From Enoplolaimus lenunculus (taxonomy: Eukaryota > Nematoda > Enoplea > Enoplida > Thoracostomopsidae), in assembly GCA_030248215.1 (NCBI GenBank), contig JASANG010001277.1, forward strand, positions 1 to 64,000: a stretch of DNA of 64,000 nt. Direction: 5' to 3'. The notes under the pieces are model-generated. The model was not told where the DNA came from. It saw only the letters and a program-made list of their open reading frames with translations, and ran no database searches. Below, piece by piece: positions 11,346-23,169 of the stretch. The position numbers were made by a program, and so were the translations under genes. Positions within the stretch are counted from its first letter, which is position 1; each line of letters opens with the position of its first letter.

Positions 11346-13706
11346 AACGACCAAACTCACGCTAATAAATCAAAGTTGTAATAATATCGTAGATACCTTT
11401 TAAATGAACTAAACGAGAACAAAATTTATCAAGATCTTTTTTAGAATGTAAAGTAAATACGTATATTGCGTTAACGGAAACCTAGAAATAAAATTTTTCT
11501 TGGTTTTGCCTTTTCGTAAACAAAGACTTTTGGGTAGAAAAACTGAAAAAATTTCTCTCGAAAATTAAATTGGATGGACATGATAATTTCAACTTCATTT
11601 TAACACAAAAGTTTCGTTTTCGATGCGGGGGATCCGTTCATTGCGCCCCAATTACACAATATTTTGGGAATCTACAGATCGCGGATTACGAATACATAAA
11701 AGCTACCGCTAAAACCACGTTTCCTCAGTTTCCTCACTGAATCAAAAGAATGCCGAGTAAGACAAACGCCTAATACTGAATCTTATAAATATATAGAAAC
11801 TTATTTTGTACTTCACTGTTTCAGACACTAGTTATACAAAGAACCTCCAAAATTAACAACTTAGCTAACTAATTATCAAAAAATTCGCATATTTAAAATA
11901 TCAATGCAAATTTGGCAATCTCGGGCACTCTTTCAAACACAAAACTAGCTCGTTTTAAGAAAAAAACATAAATTGTTAACGCAATGCTCTATGTTTGATT
12001 CTGATACGGTATTTTTTCTGAGTTTCAACATGTTTTTCTACGTGCCTTCTATAGTTCAACACATGCATTATTTTTTGCCGACGTACGCCATTGGTATGAA
12101 CTGATGTCGTTTTTACATGTGACATAGTAGAATAGTGTAGCCTGCCATCGCCTAGACACCCGCTTCACGACAGCTTTTTGTAGCCGTATAAATATGGGGA
12201 CCTAGCCCCATGACAATTCCTCATCTGAGGCGCGAAAATAGTAACTATAAGAGGGTGCAAATGAAAAAATGACCCTCGTTTCAATCCAAGCAAAGCTTGC
12301 AGCAGTAATGATAAGGAGCCGTTTACTAAATAAATGTGCTAAATATAGTGCTCTGTGAAAAACTGCAACAGAGAATAGGAGTCCAGAAATCTGTTTCAAT
12401 TTCCTTCACAGACATACTATTGGCACCGGCAGTGGACAATTGAATTTTCCACAAACCGGAAATCAATTGCGGTAGGTAATATGACGTCAATCTTTTAGGT
12501 CAGTAGGTCAGTCAGTACTAAATAACAACGTGCACTAATTAAAAGCGTCCCAACTAATGTATATCGGTACATTTGCATTATGTTTTAAATGGTGTTGTGA
12601 ACAGCTTTTTTACCCTAAGAGGGCCGCGTTGTTTCAGGGCATTACCTTTCATGTAAGTTTCTTTCCATTATAAACGAAAGCCCCAAAAGATTTCTGACTT
12701 GTATTTTCAAAAAGCTTACAGTTTATAATTATGATGCGACGCTGCGTGTATGCCCAAAAACGTTCACCCCTGTTTTTAAAATTTTAAATCCATTAAGCTC
12801 AGAGCAATCCGTTTCTCAAAAAACTCGTCACGCGTAAGCGCCTTTCGCTCATAAAAATTAATCCTAGAATTTCAAAGATTTCATGTTTTAATCTCACTAT
12901 GCTATCTACAATTTAGTCACAAAATTTCGTTTGTAGTAAACACAAAACTAACAGCGAACTAGCCCAAAGTTGTTTATGGTAAAAATAAAATGTTAGTTTT
13001 TCAGCTCCGATATTCTTCACCTCTGGGTGGTTGCACGTTGTTAGCTAGGCATGTGATATACCCTCCAAAATCCGTCTTGTGTCTAGCTTGATGGAACATC
13101 CACGTTATACCGCGCGCTACTGCAAAAAAATGTCCGGGTCTGAGTAAGGCCCGACGTCTTTGTAACACACTCTATTACGGATCCTCTATAAAAACCGGTA
13201 GTCCCTAACGAGGACGTAAAGACCATATTGCACTGTGTTCATATAGCATCGCAAACATACATAAACAACAACACAAACACATATATACACTTATTTATTT
13301 TACTTGATTTTTTACCTTTTGTCCCGACTCCCTTCGGACAGTGTCGGGACAATTAATAGTGTATACATACCGCACAAAATTGTACCTATACGCTAGTTGC
13401 AGCTTCGATTTGTACACAGATCCCAACCGGGTGGTTGGACAATTTTTACATTAGCGTGCGTATTATAACGTGGATGACCCATGATTGGCATTCGTTTAAC
13501 CAGTTAGGTATGCTATAATGAACCAAGATATTTAATAGTTATCGCTACGTTGTTTATCAGAAATAGCTCGGAATATATTAACCCTGCTTTGCCAAACGAA
13601 ATGGTCAGTTTATTTTGCAGGTTGGGCCAGCGTCTTCCTCTGTTACATATTGGTACTGGCTATCAACTTGGGCGGAAAACCAATTCAGACCTGTGTTCAT
13701 GTTACT

Positions 13707-13841
13707 GAAAATGATTAGGCTTAGGCTAAGGCTTAGGCTTAGGAATAGGCTCATCCATACTCTTAGGCTTAGGCTTAGGATTAGGCTTAGGCTTAGGAAT
13801 ATGCTTATGCTACTGTTCCGGCCGTGTTCTATACATGGGCC
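13707..13841. repeat. TTAGGC-like array, right end of a family B element
   Basis: Degenerate runs of TTAGGC interrupted by AATAGGCTCATCCATAC, the same building block as the large array at 38816-39560. It ends with CCGTGTTCTATACATGGGCC, the right terminus seen at 39601. I could not find a matching left end, so this is probably a truncated copy. Confidence 0.65.
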
Positions 13842-15758
13842 CAATTTTTCCAATACTTGAGGGCATAATAACTACACCGGCTAAAAGAATAAGCTCTATT
13901 GTAATGTAAAACTCTTGTTGCTTTTCGGGTTTTAGTCAAAAAGATTGAACTTCCTTGGTAAAATATTTTTGGTGTCATTGTGATTGGTCGATGTTAATAC
14001 ATTGATGTTTTTTCGACATTTGAATAGAGTAACTATCTAGTTTGACCAATTGTTTGGATTAGGCTTAAGATTATTAATAGGCTTATTCTTACGTTGAGGT
14101 TTAGTCTTAGACTTAAGCTTAGCCTTGTTTGTATTGGGCTTAGGCTTAGGATTAGTAATAGACTGACCTTTTACTGGGGTTGAGGCATAGACTATTGCTT
14201 ATCATTAATCTCGCAATTAGTTATCAAACAGCTAGTTAGAAAATTTAAGCATGTACATAAGTATGCAGGGGAGGCTAGCGTTATGGGGAAAGCAACTGAA
14301 TTCCCGTAATTCTTTCATACGCTGCTGCTATTTGCGCTTCTTCCTACGTATGCAACAATTTGTGCAAAAATACCCAAAATTAAATACGGAGCCCCGTTGA
14401 TTGTTTATTTTTCTACATATCCTTAATATATGACACCTACCGACTCTCGTTTGTGACCTTTTGAATTTAAATTTTCAGAAGTTTTAAAATTTTGTATATT
14501 TCTCAGTAGGGAAAATATCATGAATTCAACTTCATGCATCGTTTTAAAACAGGGACCCTATACGTGATTAAAATGTTGACCCAAATGGGAAATTGAATTC
14601 ACAGAAGGTGTCAATTTCCCTTTTAAACTGTTTTAATTTTCGCAAATAGTAAATTGAAATGAAATTATCCTCTCAAATTACCATAGGATGTTATAAAATT
14701 TAAGGATAAAAGAAATTGAAGAAGTTTTCAAATTCAATTTCCCGTTTGTAGCGTGTTCCCAAACTCGAGTGGGAAATGGGCGTCGCCAAAATCCACACAC
14801 GTGTAATGGACGACGCATGAGAAAGGGTTAAAATTTCACTGTAAAGAATTTTCTGCCAGCGGGAAGTAAATTTATTTTCACAGAGGATAATCTTACTACA
14901 AGCTTTGTGTTATGCAACGCTGAGCAAAAATGACCGGGGGTCTCTTTTAATGGTTCATTTTTCACACGACAGTACTGTGGAAATCGGACCACTTTTCGGA
15001 CCCTCTAGAAAATGTGTGCGGTCATTTTTGTGGGTCATTTTGTGATACCACTCCGACCCTGTTCAGCACTCCAATATCTGTATAGCTTTGCGCAAGTAGT
15101 AGAATTTCGTCATTTTTAGTTTTCATATAGAATTGCAGCATGTTTCGAATGAAAGATGTGTATTTCGTACTGGCTTTATTTAAAATTTAGTTTAAAAATC
15201 GGCTTTATGCAAATGTAGTATTTTCGTTTAATTTGCAAGCCTAAGCTTTTAAAAAGCACCAAAATATTTTCCTAACCTGTAAATGTTTTTGTCACGTCCC
15301 AGAAAATTAACCATGTTACTGGGTGCGATCGACATGGCCGATGTATAGATACATGGGCCATGGACATCATCATATCAGCATATCAATCGTTGATTTGGTT
15401 AACTTGTCACATTGTTCGTTTGGTTATAACTGGGTATCTATGTTATATGACGTATGTCTAATAAATATATAACAGGGCAGCCGCTTGCCTTAGCGTAAAC
15501 TTCCGTTCTTAGGTAGCTTTGCTTATATACAAATGTCTCGGCACGTTGTATTATTATTGAATCGAGTGGAGAAATTTCTGGTGTTGCGCCTACCTAGTGC
15601 CAGTAGCTAAAAATGAAGTCATTTTGAACGAAAATAGAAGTTTGTTTGGCCGGTTTCTTTATAATACTGTTTTGCCCTGAGTAGTACATTGCTTAATATT
15701 TAATTAATACATTGCTAGTTTGGTTTATAACCTGTGAGCTTAATCAAAAATACATGAC

Positions 15759-16190
15759 GCGGACAAGCAACAATGAAACACAGAACGAAGGTTTAATAAT
15801 CAACGTTTGAAAATTAGCAAATAGCAAATTCTGAGTAAATACAAATTCAGGGTGCGACCGGGTATTCGGTTTCGGTTTAATATCCGGTAAGAACCTGAGT
15901 GGCACCGAATCCTCATTTGACCGAATCTGAATCCATTGGTAATTCGCTAAACCCGAATCCGAATTTTGCATGTTGCGGACAAGCAACAATGAAACACAGA
16001 ACGAAGGTTTAATAATCAACGTTTGAAAATTAGCAAATAGCAAATTCTGAGTAAATACAAATTCAGGGTGCGACCGGGTATTCGGTTTCGGTTTAATATC
16101 CGGTAAGAACCTGAGTGGCACCGAATCCTCATTTGACCGAATCTGAATCCATTGGTAATTCGCTAAACCCGAATCCGAATTTTGCATGTT
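15759..16190. repeat. Perfect 216-bp tandem duplication
   Basis: Positions 15759-15974 and 15975-16190 appear identical by eye. Each unit contains a truncated family A end (CAGGGTGCGACCGGGTAT) and ATCCGG/ACCGAATC blocks. A 147-codon minus-strand frame runs through both units only because the unit length is a multiple of three. It should not be taken as a gene. Confidence 0.85.
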
Positions 16191-16739
16191 ACAAATATCA
16201 GTTATATCTGTAGATGTTTCAGAATATCAACGCAATGCCAGACACATAGCTTTTAAACGTTAATATATTTCGTGCCCGACTTCAGTTCTGAGATTTGTGA
16301 TCTAAAACAAAAAATATTGATTTATATACCAAGTTATTTAAAATTTTTATTGCTTAAAAAAGAAAAACATTGTCGAACCTTGTTGGACTTGGTATTTTAC
16401 AACCGAGTCCGAATTCAAACCTCAAGTTTTTGCTGAATCCGAACCTTTGTTGCCATCCTGTATCCTATATAAACCTATCGGATACCGGATAGTTTCGGTT
16501 ATGATCCCCAATACCATAAAGCCGTTTTTGACAAGTGAACATTATTTAACATCGTGCTGCGATTACTTTTCCGTTCAAGTAAAGCTGTTAAGTTTTTCAG
16601 ACGGTAGGTACCTAATAAAATGGGAAGATGTCCCGATCTATCCTACCTAGACCGAAATTGAGGTGTAATGACAGACCTACTTCTAAATGAAGTTTGTTTA
16701 ATAAATAGTACACGTAATTTACTAAAGAGATATTAAGCA

Positions 16740-19700
16740 ATGTCTTCTGAGTTGTCGGAGTTTATTTCCGACAATGTGATTGCCACTTTTACCGACGAAC
16801 AACAGTTGGCGTTGTCAAATGCGTTTGTTTCAACGAAGTCAAAAATCGCAGTTGTTGAGAAAGCTTTTGAATCCTATACGACTGAGTCCAGTAAGAAGTG
16901 CATACGACATATACCTACGTATATCCTACGGAAGTTTTTCGCGAAGAACATATGCGCACATTTTCTGTCAAAATTTGGTCGTAAAATTGCCACACACACG
17001 TTGATTATGCCTTCAGTTGGCGCTCCCATTATAGTTTTAAATTTTTCAAAGACAGAAGCCGGTTTGATACCTATATAGCGCGTCCTAAATTTTTGATCGA
17101 ATTTGTGTAGAGAACGTTGAAGGTGTATCATTGGTAACGGACCATATTGTATCTAACACCTCGTTATCTAACGCTAGAAATGGATAAATGCAGCTATATA
17201 CGTGCATATGTTTTGTGTTAAATTATATGTTTTATTCTTAATACAAAAGTTTGTTTTTCTGTAATCTAACGGGGCCTGCCAACAAAACTTGTCCTAGGTT
17301 GGTGCCGGGAGCCGGGACCATGTGTTTGGGTCTCGGTGCCGAGGCAAGTGTATTTAAAAGCACTGGCATGTCATGGATCGGAATTTTATTATTGTTCCAG
17401 AGGAACAGATATTTGCACTCGAAGGCAAACTAGCTGGATCAAGGGACGAAGTTGATAAATTGAAGTCAACTTGCGAGCAGTGGAAAGCACGATACAACGA
17501 ATCGGGTTAGACGGAATCATTTTTATATACGTTTGAGAACAAACATATTTCCATTGTAGTTTTTTAGTTGCTCAGGTGGATATTTATAATTGTTTCACTC
17601 AATTCTAGCTTCTTTGGATACTGTAAGTGCCGCAGGGTGTGACTTAAGTCAGTTTTAAAAATTGTTTCGTTGAATTAGTGCTTTCTTGTATGATGACAGT
17701 GTCGCGATAGTAAGGCTTAAAATAAAGGCAACCTGTGCTATAAATTTAAGACTTAAGTCAAAGCCCAAATTTTGGTGTAATATGTAATGTTCGATCATAT
17801 TGCTAAACATCATACTTCAATTTCTGTAACCTAGTCAATGATTGCGATTTTTCCAAGGTTAGTATTCCTCAACAGTTATTTTGTAATCTGTCAAATTTAG
17901 TCAGCGACTTAAGTACTTACTTAAGTACGCTTTTAAAAACGGCCCAATGGTTAAGTCATTACTTAGAACGTACTTAAGTACTAACTTGTACTTAAGTACG
18001 GTTTTGGAAACCCAGCCACTGTTGCAGAAATTGTTTGCGTATATTTTTCAGATGAGAAGCTTAAATCTTCAACAATACTGCTTAGCGAACTACAGAAGAA
18101 TCACGATTCTTGTACTGTAAAGCTGGTAAAGCAATAAAATTTTATTTTTCAAGTTGTATTGCGTGCTTGTGTTATAGAGTTCGCAAATGTAGACTTAGCT
18201 ATAGTTTAGAAATATAGACATATTAGTGTTGGGGATACCTTATGGGCAAATTTTAAAATGTACCTTCGTTAACCCCACCCTTTGTCCGATGGCCTTACTC
18301 AACGCATGTTACGCAAAATATTTTGACTTTGATGTCTGTCCGTCCGAAAAGTATCTCGGGAACCTTTGAACCGATTATGATAAACTTTTTTGAAAGCCAA
18401 TATCCTGGGGGTGTTAACCTCGCATTGAGGTTTTAAAATTTGAAGCATAGCTAATTTTCATAATTAGTTAAGCCTAAATTTTCACTAATTCTTACAGTTA
18501 CACAAGCAATCAAATTTCAGCACTAAACGGGTTTTGGATGCGAGGAATCTGAATACATTGTTTACAAACCTCCAAAACCGACAATTGTGTAGTTATCTGA
18601 TAGATAACTTGCATATTAGCATAATTTATAAGCCTAAATTAGGACTTTTTACAATATTTCACTAATTATTACGGTTAAAAGCAATCTAATTTTAGCACTA
18701 AAGGTGTTTTGTGTGCGAGGAATCTGAATAAACTGTTTACAATCCTTCAAAACCGATAATTGAATAGTTAGCTAATAGCTAATTTGCATATTACCTTGAT
18801 TGACAAGACAAAATTAAGACTTTTCAAATTATTTTAATAATTATTAGGGTTACTGAAGTTTTTTGGGTGCTAGGAATCTGAATAAATTGTTTACAAACCT
18901 GCAAAACTGATAAATGAATAGTTAGTTAATAACTAATTTACATACTAGCTTAACTGTTTGAGTGCGTTCGAGCTCCGCTCAATACATGCAGTCCCTCTAC
19001 GACTGATACACAACCAATGTTTCAGTTATTTATTGTGGATCTCACGCAATATATGTCCAAAAGCGTTGCTACGTATTTATAGAGCACTTTAACGCGGACA
19101 AACGAGTTGCTAAGTGGTGAAAAAGAAGACTTGCTTGGCGTTTTGAACAAGCGCAAGGAAGAAATTAAATCTCTAAATAGTAAGGCTTACCGTTAGGCTT
19201 TTCTTTAACTAAGCTTTACGCAAGTTTGAATTTGGTTTAGGTATATTTGTTGATTTGTCGTTAAATTGAAACCCCAATATAATTCTATATTAGACTGTTA
19301 TTTATGATCAAATTTACAATGTATTAGCACGATGAATTGCTCGAGATTACGGAACTTAGTAAGTATACTAAGAAAAGTGTTATTGGTTGGGTTTCTGAAA
19401 TCTTACTAAAGTATTCACGTAATGAATACTTAAAATGTTTCTTAAGTCGCCGAAGTTATTACTTAACCTTTTGATCAAAAACAAATTACCGCAAAATGTG
19501 GGCCATTGTCATTCAATGAAGTAATAATGTAGCATTATATTAAGGAAGAACCATGAGTGTACCATAACGGTTAACTTGTAATTAAGTATGGGTGGTCTCG
19601 GTCTCGGTTCCCCCAGAGTGATTATTTTATTACATTATGACATGGATGGCTTAGACCTACGCTTAGCTATTTACAGAGTTGATCACCAAGTAATTTTTAT

Positions 19701-22700
19701 ATTGATATTGCCACTGACGGCCGCATATAATTCGCTTAAGTTCATTTTCATACATGTGCAACGTCAGTTATAAGTGAACTTGGTGATTGTTTTGTGAAAG
19801 TTTTAAATCGTTGTGTTTGTGCCACCAATCCTATGCGATAGGTTGATTCTTGGTCTCGCTTTTTTGACCGAGACCGCCCATCCCTGCTTGTAATATGTCA
19901 ATTTTAGTCAGCGACTTAAGTATTTACTTAACTTAAGTACGCTTAACTGAGTTATGCTTAAGTAGTGTTTTAGAAAAAGGAAGGGCGGTCTCGGTTAAAA
20001 CCGAGACCAAGACCTGGCTACCGCGACCGGTCATGAAAATTCTCGGTCTCGGACTATTTTTGGTCATCATTGAAAAATCCAGAATTTTCAAAAAAATATT
20101 TCTAACAATTTTTGTCGTAGTTTTTTGTGTTTTTCATAGTTTTTTTCTGTTTTTCAGAATATCTGCTCATAATTATTGCGTAACTATTTAAATTCAGACT
20201 CACAGCGAAATTTTTCTCATCAGGCATCACTTACGTCAACAATACAGCAATACATTTTTGAATGCTCGACTTTTGGTCTCCGTTCCAAACCACTAAGACT
20301 AAAAAAGGCGAGACCGAGCTTAAGATCTGCGAAATACCGAGACTTGCCGAGAGTGGGACCGAGACTTGCCGAGAGTGAGACCGAGACCCATTGCTGTTTT
20401 GGAAAGCAAACCATTGTATGCTAGTTTGTAAATACTATATATAAACAGATAGTTATTTCAGATCAAATCAAACAGTGCGAGCTTCAAATACGAAACTTGA
20501 CGCAGCAAAAGTGCGAAATCCAAATGCAAATGGATGAATTGAGTAGTAATCACTTAACTGCCGAAGTATGTTTATGTTGTTTGTTTTGTTTTGTTGTATT
20601 TCACATGCATAACTTTTAATAAATTGTTGTAGTGTACGTGCAGAACGTTATAATTCGATCAGTATTCTATATGTACGACATATTCACGGTTTCTGTCTGT
20701 TCAGATTTTGGCGCGACTGATATATATTTTTTAAAAACAGTGAGCGAAACAACGTCTAATTTTGAAAATATACCCGATAATTTAACTTAATTGAAGAGAG
20801 AAAAATAGAAGAGAGAAAACGCCAGCTGAGTTTGGGTTATGATTAAACCGAAAATTTGTGGTGAGGCTATTGTGCTATTTTAATTTTTTCAGTATGTTGA
20901 GAAACGATTTAAACAAGAAAAAGAGCTGCTGGACAACGAAATAGCATGGCTTCGTGAAGAACTGAACAAACGTGACACTGCAGTTATGAATATGCGAAAA
21001 GAACTGGTTGGTGAATTGTTAGAATTGCGCTATACTCGCCGCGCGCCGTCGAACGCCGCCGCATGCCGGCTCGCGGCGCTGTTAAAGTTATTAAAATTTA
21101 CCGAACGCTGGCGCGCGGCGAGTATAGCATAACCCTTAGGCTTTTAGTTGAAACTTGCAAGTATCTTCACACAAGCTCTTTATTGTGTTATTTTTATCGC
21201 CGTTTGTGATATTGTTCTGGAGTATTAAAAGCGGCAACGTTTGCATGCGTAAAAAGTTCTGGAATGTTCGACGTGAGTTAATGGTTTCGGTATTTTACTT
21301 ATAGAGCTGTACGAATGCTACACACCAGTATCAAATTGAAGGAGTTAGTGAAATATTACGCGATACGAAAACGGAACTGGAAGCAGAGCAGGCAAAACGC
21401 AGTCAACTGGAATCACAAGTTGATGATTTGAACACCCGGTTAAAGGAGGTACACTGTAGTGTTGTAAAGGTCTACGTCCTTCCTTTATTTTGTAATGATG
21501 TGTGATATCAAAATATCGATTGTAGTTAAAGTTTGTTGCACTTGCCGTCGCACCTATGTTGTCGGCATTTAGCGGTTAAGTTAATATTGATTTTATTGGT
21601 GTCGATTTAGGCTGCTGAAGACCGAGCGGCGATTGAAGTGAAGTATGAAAATGAATTAGCGTGCCGTACCAAACTATCGCAAGTGTACAAGGTGGGCTTC
21701 TGAATATTTAATTCTATTTTGATACTTTTATGTGTTTTAGTTTTTAATCAACGTCTACATGGGCTGTTTGGTATCAATAGTGTTACTTTGCAGTTTGCAG
21801 TTATGTAAATAATATGTCATGCCAAGTTCCTGATGTTTCTCAGAATGTGATATATTTGTCTGCAGGTATCAGCAACCGAAGCTGAATATAAAGTTGAAGA
21901 GTTGACAAAAGCGCTCGAGTCGATGCAGACTTTGTGTTTGGACGCCAAAGAGAGTGAGGATTTTGATTTTTTTCTGTTTTCTAAACATGTAACATTCGCT
22001 GCACATGCAGCATAATGCGTGTTTACTAAGAAACTTACGGCGATTATACGCTGGTTGAAATAGATCGTTTGTTTATAATCATTTGTTATTTCTGTAAATT
22101 TTAATGATTTTTCACATGCGAACAGAGAAGAAGGTCTTATTTCTGTTATGATAGTAGTGAATATATATTAACGCGGAGTTGTATTAGAATAATTTTACTT
22201 CAGATCATTATCTTATGCAAGAACGCTTAAAGACTATTGAGAAAGTACACGAGGAAGCTTTAGCTGCGAAAGGTTTGTTCGCTATGGTTTTTCTTCTGCT
22301 GAATTTACTACAATCTATGTTTAAATTCGGTATGTGTTTGGTCGTTGTTTGTTTAAATAGTTTTCTCTGCTGAACATTGGACAGTAATGGAAATTACGAA
22401 TAAACTTGCGCACACTATGTCACATTCAACGAGCTTCAATTTATAATTCGTACCATGGACGGTTGCTAATATTTTTTTACATCTTATGCTGAAATTTTCG
22501 TGTTACACCAGTGTCAGTTCTTTGTGTGAAAAGCAATTCATTGAGATGCTGCTGTAAATAATTTTGGCATTGACCTAAGTTTTAATACGGTTATACCCTC
22601 CGTAACTGATTCACTTAATAATCTTTTGCTGGCATTCTTAACCTTTTGATGACATTTTTAGACAAAACTATTAGAGACAAAGAAAATGAGCTTGTGAAGG

Positions 22701-23169
22701 CGAACGAGTTGTTGGCATCAAGATCTAGAAGTAAGCTTTTTGTGTTTTGTGAATGTCATCGGTAAGTGTTCAGTAATGTTTGGCATTGCGAAGCATATTA
22801 AGACGATCTATATTCTAATTTCAGTGTCTCCACTGGTCAAAAACTTGTCTTTGCTCCAGTAGAATTATTTCTCTTATAACCATTTAATCTTTTTGTTTTA
22901 TGTGTACGTATATACGTAATAAAGAAACGGAAGTGTAAACAATTAGATGCAATCGGTGTATTTTTTCATATTCTGCTTTTATTGCAGTACCACTAACAGA
23001 ACAAGCGCTTTATACCCTTTCCCCGGGAGCCGCAGCTGCGAGTAAACTAATGAAAGAAGGTATGACGTTAACATCCATTTACAAGAAACATTGCGACGCT
23101 GTTGACGAATTAGCTCAGTTGAAAGAAGAAAACCGATGCTTACAAGAGTACTATAAGGAACTGGTTACG
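16740..23169 (+). CDS. Tpr: Tpr exons 1-12 (residues 1-426, N-terminal coiled coil)
   Basis: Exons: 16740-16890, 17401-17505, 18052-18125, 19083-19179, 20462-20565, 20893-21006, 21305-21448, 21611-21691, 21866-21953, 22204-22272, 22662-22730, 22988-23169. The exon 1 donor A|GTAAGA joins the acceptor GTTCCAG of exon 2. Exon 4 carries LTRTNELLSGEKEDLL and exon 6 EKRFKQEKELLDNE, both close to the human coil. Exon 12 has the conserved SPGAAAASKLMKEGMTLTSIY block. The donors GTTAGA (exon 2) and GTTGGT (exon 6) are non-consensus, but the phases leave little choice. A small extra exon may lie at 19328-19358. Confidence 0.88.

Larger units (their letters stand above)
11362..16739. other. Repeat-rich interval between divergent genes
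   Basis: This 5.4-kb stretch separates the start of the unknown minus-strand gene from the start of the Tpr gene, so promoters for both should lie here, but no clear core promoter can be singled out. It holds TTAGGC-like runs at about 13707-13841 and 14054-14155, a perfect 216-bp tandem duplication (15759-16190) and diverged family A fragments (15846 onwards and about 16400-16600). From about 11400 to 13600 I see no gene-like frame and no recognisable repeat with defined ends. Confidence 0.5.

Noticed and set aside
12202-12399. 65-codon minus-strand hydrophobic frame as an upstream exon or gene
   Set aside because: No splice signals in the needed phase and no recognisable similarity; treated as chance.
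13605-13860. Overlapping 81-82-codon frames with LSLSLSL or RLRLRLR
   Set aside because: Translation of TTAGGC-like repeats in both directions, not genes.
15744-16187. 147-codon minus-strand frame with a repeated peptide
   Set aside because: Produced by a 216-bp tandem duplication of mobile-element sequence. The two halves are identical copies of non-coding repeat.
17373-17505. ATG at 17373 as the Tpr start (MDRNFIIVPEEQ...)
   Set aside because: It gives an open frame into exon 2, but the acceptor GTTCCAG at 17400 joins exon 1 (16740-16890) in phase. The resulting N-terminus matches the length and pattern of known Tpr, so the 28 bases after this ATG are intron.
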